DNA of 38,521 bases from JBBITW01 sp037440525 (GTDB lineage: Bacteria > Desulfobacterota > BSN033 > UBA1163), in the NCBI GenBank assembly GCA_037440525.1, contig JBBITW010000006.1, positions 1 through 38,521 on the forward strand. Direction: 5' to 3'. Positions 32,361 through 38,521 of the stretch are shown here, in pieces. Position 1 is the first letter of the stretch. Each line of letters begins with the position of its first letter. A program made the position numbers and the translations under genes. Under the pieces are notes generated by a model that did not search any database, was not told where the DNA came from, and saw only the letters and a list, made by a program, of their open reading frames with translations.

Positions 32361-32918
32361 TTATTTATCAGACGACTTTCCATACATATCATAGAAAACA
32401 AACTCTGAAAATTCCTTTCTTCTCGGAGCCTTTCCCTCCGCTGAAGGATAACCGAGAGGAGTCATAGCCACCACCTCAACATCAGGTGGAACCCCTAAAA
32501 TCTCCTCGACCTTTTTGTGATCGAATAATCCTATGATTACTGTTCCCAGCCCAAGCCCATGAGCCATCAGACAGAGGTTCTGCATTGCAAGGCCGGTATC
32601 AAACATAAGCCAATCACCCTTTACCGTAGCTGCCTCTCCCCTTTTAAATCCCGAAAGCCCCTTCTTCCCGCAAAGGACAATAACAATCGGTGCTTCGGTT
32701 ATTGAGGAAAGCGCTGGATTACCTTTTGGAAGGGCCTCTGTAAGCTCGGATCTCTTTTTTGGATCCCTTACCACTATTACCTGCCAGCACTGTGTGTTTG
32801 CCCATGATGGGGCCCATCTCAAAGCCTCAATGATTGTAAGAAGTTTCTCTTCAGGAACAGGATCTGGTTTATAACTTCTTATACTTCTTCTACCTATAAT
32901 TGCCTCCATCAGTTCCAT
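32361..32918 (-). CDS. Nitroreductase-family FMN protein 1
   Basis: 185 residues of the NfsB/FRP fold. The FMN-binding opening is RRSIRSYKPDPVPEEKLL; the second FMN region is RWAPSWANTQCWQVIVVRDP; the later GLGTVIIGLFD and MTPLGYP segments are also typical. The family reduces quinones, nitro compounds or enoates with FMN; no single substrate is evident. An AGGAGGAG ribosome site precedes the ATG. It stands 33 bp before the phosphoglycerate mutase gene in the same direction. A paralogue closes the aor cluster at 37798. Confidence 0.88.
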   Translation of the reverse strand: MELMEAIIGRRSIRSYKPDPVPEEKLLTIIEALRWAPSWANTQCWQVIVVRDPKKRSELTEALPKGNPALSSITEAPIVIVLCGKKGLSGFKRGEAATVKGDWLMFDTGLAMQNLCLMAHGLGLGTVIIGLFDHKKVEEILGVPPDVEVVAMTPLGYPSAEGKAPRRKEFSEFVFYDMYGKSSDK

Positions 32919-32956
32919 GATCTCCTCCTCTTTTAGATTTTTAGAAGCCTAAATTA

Positions 32957-33145
32957 AAGGTTTCTGAAAAAGTCCTGAAGTATAAAATAAANNNNNNNNN
33001 NNNNNNNNNNNNNNNNNNNNNNNNNNNNNNNNNNNNNNNNNNNNNNNNNNNNNNNNNNNNNNNNNNNNNNNNNNNNNNNNNNNNNNNNNNNCAAGGGCTT
33101 GTCCCTTGCCATATTTGGTTTCATTATAAGTTTTTCAGTGAGCTC
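32957..33145. repeat. Third terminal-inverted-repeat element, split by the scaffold gap
   Basis: The left end AAGGTTTCTGAAAAAGTC (32957) matches the left end of copy B, and the right end reads inward as GAGCTCACTGAAAAA (33145-33131). The centre is unknown because it contains the N run, and the visible inner sequence differs from copies A and B: it includes a GGCAAGGGACAAGCCCTT palindromic repeat at 33092-33110 (reverse strand). Assembly probably broke on this repeat. Confidence 0.55.
32992..33091. other. Assembly gap of 100 N
   Basis: Exactly 100 unknown bases, the usual placeholder for a scaffold join of unknown size. Gene order across it is therefore inferred by scaffolding. Confidence 0.98.
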
Positions 33146-33156
33146 AATTATTTCTG

Positions 33157-33184
33157 TTGACAAAAAAATTCATTCTATTAGAAT
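33157..33184 (+). promoter_or_regulatory. Promoter of the aorABC operon
   Basis: TTGACA (33157-33162) and TAGAAT (33179-33184) are spaced by 16 bp. The predicted start leaves about 47 bases of leader with a GGAGGG site before the first ATG. The terminus of the third repeat element is 11 bp upstream. Confidence 0.6.
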
Positions 33185-33237
33185 TTTTTATGTAAAATAT
33201 AAACTAAATCTTAATCTAAAGCAAAGGAGGGAGCAAG

Positions 33238-33720
33238 ATGATAAAGAAGATTTCTGTCTATCCTGAAAAATGTACAGCATGTCGTCTGTGTGAACTTGGA
33301 TGTTCACTGAAAAAGTTAGGTGAGTTTAACCCATTTTATTCACTTGTAAGGGTCTCCATCTTCGGAGAAGATGCATTTTATACTCCCATCATCTGTACCC
33401 AGTGTGATGAGGCATGGTGCATGAAGGCCTGTCCCAGTGGGGCAATCTTTCGAGATTATGGGGCAAGGGTTGTGAAGGTCAACAAAGAAAGGTGCGTTGG
33501 CTGCCGTATGTGTACCATGGCATGTCCTTTCGGGACAATAATCTATTATGCCCCTGAAGGCAAGGCAATTAAGTGTGATGAATGTGATGGGCAACCAGAA
33601 TGTGTCCTCTTCTGCCCAACAGGTGCCCTGGCATATGAGGAAGAGTCTACCCCTACAAGACTCAAGCGAATGGAAACCGCTAAAAAACTTGAATCCTCAG
33701 GAAAGGAGGTGCAGCCATGA
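33238..33720 (+). CDS. aorA: AorA-like polyferredoxin subunit of aldehyde oxidoreductase
   Basis: 160 residues with 16 cysteines arranged as four [4Fe-4S] binding sets: Cys12/15/18/22, 53/56/61/65, 86/89/92/96 and 113/116/122/126, with CxxCxxCxxxCP motifs. It carries electrons between the tungsten catalytic subunit encoded next and the FAD subunit after it. The arrangement matches AorA of the three-subunit AorABC enzyme of Aromatoleum. The stop overlaps the AorB start by 4 bp. GGAGGG precedes its ATG. Confidence 0.88.
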   Translation: MIKKISVYPEKCTACRLCELGCSLKKLGEFNPFYSLVRVSIFGEDAFYTPIICTQCDEAWCMKACPSGAIFRDYGARVVKVNKERCVGCRMCTMACPFGTIIYYAPEGKAIKCDECDGQPECVLFCPTGALAYEEESTPTRLKRMETAKKLESSGKEVQP

Positions 33721-35519
33721 AGGGATGGATTGGAAAAATATTGAGAATTGATCTCACAAAAGGTGAGTGGAAATCAGAGGAACTCGATTCCAAACTAACA
33801 CAAAAATTCATTGGAGGAAGGGGACTTGGCTCAAAGATCCTCTTTGATGAGATAGACCCGAAAATAGATCCCCTATCTCCTGATAATAAGCTTATCATGG
33901 CCACTGGTCCCCTCACAGGAACGAGTGCATCTGCTGCGGGCAGATATATGGCAATTACTAAATCACCATTAACCGGAACAATAGCATGTTCAAATTCTGG
34001 TGGCCATTTCGGGGCTGAGCTGAAATTTGCTGGATACGATCTTGTTATTTTTGAAGGAAAGGCAAAAGAACCTGTATACGTATATATTGAAGATGGGAAG
34101 GCAGAGATAAGGGGTGCAGAAAAAATCTGGGGAAAGACCACCCATGAGGCAACAGATATAATCCATGGAGAAACTGATATGGACGCAAAGGTTGCCTGTA
34201 TTGGACCTGGAGGAGAGAGGCTTGTGAGGTTTGCCTGTATTATTAATGATAAACATCGGGCAGCCGGTCGTTCTGGTGTTGGTGCTGTGATGGGTTCAAA
34301 AAATCTGAAGGCAGTTGCAGTAAAGGGAACTGGAAGCATAACACTGGCCGATAAAGAGGCATTCAGGAAGGCAACCCTTGATGGTTTCCAGAAGATAAAG
34401 GCAAACCCTGTCACATCAAAAGGTCTGCCTGCTTATGGAACAGCAATATTGATAAATATCATCAATGCAAGCGGTATATTGCCAACAAGAAATTTTCAGG
34501 AATCAGTCTTTGAATCTGCAGAAAAGATCAGCGGTGAAATGATAGCAGATAAGATCCTTATAAGAAACCGTGCCTGTTTTGCATGCCCAATTGGCTGTGG
34601 AAGGGTTATTAAGGTAACAAACCCAAAATATGAATGTCAGAGCGAAGGCCCTGAATATGAAAGCGACTGGGCAATGGGTGCGTGCTGTGGCGTTGATGAC
34701 CTTGATGCCATTGCAAAAGGAAATTACCTGTGTGACATCCTTGGCCTTGATCCCATCTCCACAGGGGTAACAATTGCATGTGCTATGGAATTATTTGAAA
34801 AAGGAATAATCTCACTTAGGGAAGTCGGGCGATCCCTAAATTTTGGTGACGCAGAGGCAATGGTAGAGATGGTAAGAGCTATCGGCTACAGGGAAGGATT
34901 CGGAGACATTCTTGCAGAGGGATCCTATCGAATGGCAGAAAGGTTCTCTCACCCGGAATACTCTATCAGTGTAAAAAAGCAGGAGTTCCCTGCCTACGAT
35001 GGAAGGGGAGCCCAGGGAATGGGCCTTCAGTACGCAACCTCCAACCGTGGTGCATGCCATGTAAGGGGATATATGACATCCCCTGAGATATTGGGAAGCC
35101 CTGTAAAACTTGATCCCTTCGAGACTAAGGATAAGGCACAATGGGATAAGACATTCCAGGATCTCACAGCTGTTGTTGATTCTTCGGGGATATGTCTATT
35201 CAATACATTTGCCTTAGGAGGAGCCGAGATATTAGAATACCTTAAAGCCGCTACTGGGATAAATATGGACTTAGATGAACTTATGAGGACAGGTGAAAGG
35301 ATATGGAACTTGGAGAGACTCTTCAACCTCAAAGCAGGGCTAACAGGTAAGGACGATACATTACCACCGAGGCTCCTCAAAGAACCCATATCCAGCGGGC
35401 CGGCAATAGGGAGGGTGGTTGAACTCGATAAGATGCTTCCTGAATACTACCAGCTAAGAGGATGGGACGCTGAAGGGATTCCGAAAAAAGAGAAGTTAAA
35501 GGAATTGGGATTGGAATAA
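33717..35519 (+). CDS. aorB: Aldehyde:ferredoxin oxidoreductase, tungsten catalytic subunit (AorB-like)
   Basis: 600 residues, the standard AOR length. The cluster ligands are Cys287, Cys290, Cys294 (CFACPIGC) and Cys493; Glu313 and His448, known active-site residues in the Pyrococcus AOR, occur at the equivalent positions. The pterin-binding segment AGRSGVGAVMGSKNLKAV is complete. It oxidises aldehydes to acids, or runs in reverse with low-potential electrons. It is not the BamB benzoyl-CoA reductase subunit, whose opening differs (from memory). The ATG overlaps the AorA stop; the FAD subunit follows by 11 bp. Confidence 0.93.
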   Translation: MKGWIGKILRIDLTKGEWKSEELDSKLTQKFIGGRGLGSKILFDEIDPKIDPLSPDNKLIMATGPLTGTSASAAGRYMAITKSPLTGTIACSNSGGHFGAELKFAGYDLVIFEGKAKEPVYVYIEDGKAEIRGAEKIWGKTTHEATDIIHGETDMDAKVACIGPGGERLVRFACIINDKHRAAGRSGVGAVMGSKNLKAVAVKGTGSITLADKEAFRKATLDGFQKIKANPVTSKGLPAYGTAILINIINASGILPTRNFQESVFESAEKISGEMIADKILIRNRACFACPIGCGRVIKVTNPKYECQSEGPEYESDWAMGACCGVDDLDAIAKGNYLCDILGLDPISTGVTIACAMELFEKGIISLREVGRSLNFGDAEAMVEMVRAIGYREGFGDILAEGSYRMAERFSHPEYSISVKKQEFPAYDGRGAQGMGLQYATSNRGACHVRGYMTSPEILGSPVKLDPFETKDKAQWDKTFQDLTAVVDSSGICLFNTFALGGAEILEYLKAATGINMDLDELMRTGERIWNLERLFNLKAGLTGKDDTLPPRLLKEPISSGPAIGRVVELDKMLPEYYQLRGWDAEGIPKKEKLKELGLE

Positions 35520-35530
35520 AAAGGTAATCC

Positions 35531-36802
35531 ATGGCAAGGAGAAGGAAAAAAAGAGTTTTAATCATCGGCAATAGTGCAGCCGCCATTTCAGCATTAAAGG
35601 CCTTTAGAGAGAAGGACCAGGAGTCCAGAGTATTATTAATAGATAGAGAACCTTTCCCGGCCTACTCTCGTGTGATCACACCCTATTTCATCATGGGTGG
35701 AATTAAAAATGAGGATGGTCTCTTCTTATTGGGAAGAGAGTTTTATAAGGAATTGAATGTTAAAACAATCCTGGGGAAAGAGGTACGATCGATTGATACC
35801 CGATCGAGAGAGATTTTTTATGATAAGGGAAAGAAGGAACCATTTGATTATCTCCTGATTGCCACAGGGGGCTCTCCTATTCGGCCAAAGATTGAAGGCG
35901 CTAAGCCGGACGATATCCTTGTCCTTAGAAGTCTATCTGATGCCCGAAAATTAAAAGAGATAAAACCCCGTGTCCAAAAGGGTCTCTTCTTGGGAGCAGG
36001 GCTGGTATCCCTTCTAACATTACAGGCCCTATTTAAACCAAACGGCCATTATACCCTCGTCGTCAAATCGAATCGTATCCTCTCCCAGACACTTGACCCT
36101 GAGGGGTCTAAGATCGTTGAGAAAAATTTAGAAAAGATTGGGATTCGGATCATCAAAGGTAGTGAGGTTGTTCGACTAAAGAAACTTAAAGGCTCGAAAG
36201 TCGCCATTCTTGATAATGGCGATGAGATAGAGACAGAATTTATCTTTGCAGGAAAGGGGATTAGATCGAATATCGATTTTCTTAAGGGAAGCAGGATAGA
36301 AACCCAAACTGGAATTCTTCTTAACAAATACCTCGAAACAAATATAGAAGGCATTTATGCTGCAGGTGATGTGGCTCAGGCCCCTGATTTTTTTTCCAAT
36401 GAAAAGGTTAACTATGGACTCTGGCCATCTGCAGTAGAACAGGGAGAGCTTGCCGGAAAGAATATGGCAGGTCTTAAGGAGGTATATTGTGGAAACTTGA
36501 AAAGGAATATAATTCGAATCTTTGGAATTCCCATTGCTTCAATTGGTGACCTGGAATCGAAAAGGGTTGTTGAAACCCTTTTGAGAAAAGATGAAAAGCG
36601 AAACATTTATCGGAAGATATGTCTTGATGAAAATGGCTTAATCATTGGTGCCATATTAATCAATCAGGTTGAGGATCTTGGAATTATTCACGCCCTCATT
36701 CGTGAGAGAAAGGATGGTGAAATTCTTAAAACCCATTCATTATGGAAATCTCCAGTTAACTATGGACTGATTTATAAAAATATTCTACAGGGAAGACTTT
36801 AA
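35531..36802 (+). CDS. aorC: AorC-like FAD/NAD-binding subunit
   Basis: 423 residues of the pyridine nucleotide-disulfide oxidoreductase family. The FAD dinucleotide motif is IIGNSAAAISALKAF, with Asn in place of the usual first Gly region; LLIATGGSPIRP and YAAGDVAQAPDFF mark the second FAD contact; and the NAD-binding GLFLGAGLVSLLTLQAL is present. In AorABC enzymes this subunit couples the catalytic centre to NAD. No redox-active Cys pair is evident. AAGG lies just before the ATG. The last base overlaps the ATG of the peptidase gene (TAATG). Confidence 0.85.
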   Translation: MARRRKKRVLIIGNSAAAISALKAFREKDQESRVLLIDREPFPAYSRVITPYFIMGGIKNEDGLFLLGREFYKELNVKTILGKEVRSIDTRSREIFYDKGKKEPFDYLLIATGGSPIRPKIEGAKPDDILVLRSLSDARKLKEIKPRVQKGLFLGAGLVSLLTLQALFKPNGHYTLVVKSNRILSQTLDPEGSKIVEKNLEKIGIRIIKGSEVVRLKKLKGSKVAILDNGDEIETEFIFAGKGIRSNIDFLKGSRIETQTGILLNKYLETNIEGIYAAGDVAQAPDFFSNEKVNYGLWPSAVEQGELAGKNMAGLKEVYCGNLKRNIIRIFGIPIASIGDLESKRVVETLLRKDEKRNIYRKICLDENGLIIGAILINQVEDLGIIHALIRERKDGEILKTHSLWKSPVNYGLIYKNILQGRL

Positions 36803-37794
36803 TGGAGAGATTAAATGCCATTACAGATATCCCGGGCGTAAGGGTCGGGCATGCAAGTGACTTTAAGGCATTAACCGGGTGCACTGTCATTCTCTGCGAA
36901 GAAGGGGCAATCGGAGGAGTTGATATCAGGGGCGGAGCAGCCGGAACAAGACAGCTCGACGCCCTCTCTCACATCCACCTGGTGGATAAGATCCATGCAA
37001 TTCTTCTATGCGGTGGAAGTGCCTTCGGCCTTGATGCAGCAGGTGGAGTGATGACCTTCCTCGAAGGGAAAGGAAAGGGATTTGATGTCGCAAGGACGAA
37101 GATTCCTATTGTCCCGACTGCTGTGATCTTTGATCTCGGGATTGGTGATTTCCGTATAAGGCCTGATCACAAAATGGGATATGAGGCATGTCAAAACGCC
37201 TCAAAAAAGGTTTTAGAGGGAAGTATTGGAGCCGGGACAGGGGCAACAGTAGGGAAATTATTCGGAATTGACAGGGCAATGAAAGGAGGAATTGGAACAT
37301 GGAGTATAAAAGGACCAAACGGATTGATTGTTGGAGCCCTTGTGGTTGTAAATGCATTTGGTGATGTAATCGACCCAGATACAGGGCAGATCCTCGCAGG
37401 GGCAAGAAGTTCTAAGGAAAGTCTAAAATTTGCCAATTCTGCAAAGTGGATAAAAAAGGGGGTTGTAAGAAAGCCTTTTAAGGCCCTAAATATCTCTGAA
37501 CCTGTCCCTTTTAATACAACCCTCGGTGTCATTGCAACCAATGCATATCTCAGTAAAAAAGAGGCCCATCAGGTATCTCAGATTGCCCAAACAGGTTTAG
37601 CAAAAGTAATATCTCCCATCCATACAACCTCTGATGGAGATCTTCTATTTACAATTTCATATGGGAAAAAGAAGGCAGATGTGAACACAATTGGACTCCT
37701 TGGAGAGGCAGTCTTAATGGAATCTGTAAAGAGGGCGGTTATCATGGCTGATGGATTTGGAATTCTACCTGCACACAGGGATCTTAAATTTTAA
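36802..37794 (+). CDS. P1-family (S58, DmpA-like) N-terminal-nucleophile peptidase
   Basis: 330 residues. Opening NAITDIPGVRVGHASD and the LCGGSAFGLDAAGGVM segment are the hallmark of the DmpA/P1 family. The autocleavage site and nucleophile lie at PFNTTLGVIATNAYLSKKEA, where the protein would self-process into alpha and beta chains with Thr as N-terminal nucleophile. Members are aminopeptidases or beta-peptidases. Translational coupling with aorC (1-bp overlap) suggests co-expression; a functional link with the oxidoreductase is not known. Confidence 0.88.
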   Translation: MERLNAITDIPGVRVGHASDFKALTGCTVILCEEGAIGGVDIRGGAAGTRQLDALSHIHLVDKIHAILLCGGSAFGLDAAGGVMTFLEGKGKGFDVARTKIPIVPTAVIFDLGIGDFRIRPDHKMGYEACQNASKKVLEGSIGAGTGATVGKLFGIDRAMKGGIGTWSIKGPNGLIVGALVVVNAFGDVIDPDTGQILAGARSSKESLKFANSAKWIKKGVVRKPFKALNISEPVPFNTTLGVIATNAYLSKKEAHQVSQIAQTGLAKVISPIHTTSDGDLLFTISYGKKKADVNTIGLLGEAVLMESVKRAVIMADGFGILPAHRDLKF

Positions 37795-37797
37795 AAG

Positions 37798-38400
37798 ATG
37801 GATGTCTTAAGCCTACTTAAATCTCGAAGGTCTATCAGGGTCTATCAGGAAAAACCCCTACCTCAGGACCTCCTTTTAAAAATCCTTGAGGCAGGTAGAT
37901 GGGCTCCCACAGGAGCAAATCTTCAACCATGGCATTTTATTGTTGTTCAGGACCCTGAGACAAGAAAGGAAATCGGTAAGATTGCCAGATTTTTCTTTAT
38001 AAAATCTTCACATGTTGAAAAGGCTCCTGTCCTTATAGCCCTCGGTTTCGATACTAAGAAAGGGAGATATGGAAGATATGATGTAACCTTAGCAGGGGGA
38101 AATATGATGACCATGGCCCAAAGTCTTGGCATTGGGACATGCTGGATTGGCGCCTTTGATGAAGGGAGGTTAAAAGAAATTCTTTCTATACCAGAGTATA
38201 TAGAAATCGTTGGACTAATCACACTGGGTTATCCTGACGAAAAGGCAGAAATTCCTCCGAGAGTGGAACTGGAGAAGATTGTTCATTGGGAGACGTGGTC
38301 AAATGTGAAAAGAAAGACCTTGAGGGATGGGATTATACGATCGGGGCCATTATCTTTAATTAAAAAATTTTTTCATAAATTGAATCCTCCTGCAAAATGA
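37798..38400 (+). CDS. Nitroreductase-family FMN protein 2
   Basis: 200 residues, same family as the protein at 32361-32918, with RRSIRVYQEKPLPQDLL, RWAPTGANLQPWHFIVVQDP and SLGIGTCWIGAFDE FMN-fold segments. It has an extra C-terminal basic tail (KRKTLRDGIIRS and IKKFFHKLNPPAK). Ribosome site weak; the ATG lies 3 bp after the peptidase stop, so it is likely translated by coupling. It is the last gene of the aor operon visible. Nothing is seen in the final 120 bases of the window. Confidence 0.88.
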   Translation: MDVLSLLKSRRSIRVYQEKPLPQDLLLKILEAGRWAPTGANLQPWHFIVVQDPETRKEIGKIARFFFIKSSHVEKAPVLIALGFDTKKGRYGRYDVTLAGGNMMTMAQSLGIGTCWIGAFDEGRLKEILSIPEYIEIVGLITLGYPDEKAEIPPRVELEKIVHWETWSNVKRKTLRDGIIRSGPLSLIKKFFHKLNPPAK

Positions 38401-38521
38401 TCAAGTATATCAAAAGAACCAGATCAGGGATAATGCATCACTGAAGCGGGGAATTTAGTGATCTGGCAGGGATGTCTGAGAAAATCTTATAGCGGTAACC
38501 TTATCATGCCCCTTAAACTAA

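Noticed and set aside
33717..35519. AOR-family protein as BamB, the class II benzoyl-CoA reductase subunit
   Set aside because: Its length, opening sequence and active-site Glu313/His448 fit true AOR, and the flanking genes form AorABC and not a bamBC cluster.

Overview
The window looks like a chromosomal scaffold from an anaerobic, aromatic-compound-degrading bacterium, probably a Desulfobacterota-like (deltaproteobacterial) syntroph or sulfate/metal reducer. Evidence for this: the lower benzoyl-CoA pathway (dienoyl-CoA hydratase, 6-hydroxycyclohexene-carbonyl-CoA dehydrogenase, ring hydrolase), a three-gene aldehyde:ferredoxin oxidoreductase operon, a biotin carrier of the decarboxylase type, archaeal-type phosphoglycerate mutase, and a PEP-CTERM-like surface protein. 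Base composition is AT-rich, Shine-Dalgarno sites are strong, and TGA is used as a normal stop. The exact taxon cannot be read from the sequence. A 100-base N run (32992-33091) marks a scaffold join.

Region 1 (1-11.9 kb, all minus strand) is a BREX phage-defence locus, read as small HTH gene, brxA, brxB, brxC, pglX, AbiEi-like gene, AbiEii-like nucleotidyltransferase, pglZ (cut by the window edge). brxA-B-C look intact. pglX carries four separate lesions (no usable start codon, two frameshifts, one in-frame TGA) and is called a pseudogene. The AbiE-like pair between pglX and pglZ has its own sigma70-type promoter and two matching palindromes, so it and pglZ may form a separately controlled unit.

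Region 2 (11.8-13.7 kb) is gene-poor: a PEP-CTERM-like exported protein, a regulatory-looking array of four TTTAC boxes at exact 10-bp spacing, palindromic repeats and a methyltransferase relic. Region 3 (13.8-19.7 kb, minus) is an addA-addB recombination helicase-nuclease operon.

Region 4 (19.8-25.8 kb, minus) is a catabolic operon: acyl-CoA dehydrogenase, biotin carrier, GNAT acetyltransferase, SDR dehydrogenase, Had, Oah/BamA, Dch. Together with the thiolase-DUF35 pair of region 5 it could carry dienoyl-CoA through ring cleavage toward glutaryl-CoA, glutaconyl-CoA and crotonyl-CoA. Region 5 (26.3-30.1 kb, plus) holds ruvX, mltG, thiolase, DUF35 and an unknown small gene. Region 6 (30.1-32.9 kb, minus) holds a radical SAM protein, phosphoglycerate mutase and a nitroreductase. 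Region 7 (33.2-38.4 kb, plus) is an aorABC-like operon followed by a P1-family peptidase and a second nitroreductase.

The most unusual pattern is a family of about 220-bp elements with terminal inverted repeats (25848-26070, 27806-28026, and a third around the N gap at 32957-33145). In all three, one terminus lies exactly 11 bp upstream of a TTGACA -35 box, and those three promoters head the three catabolic operons of the window.
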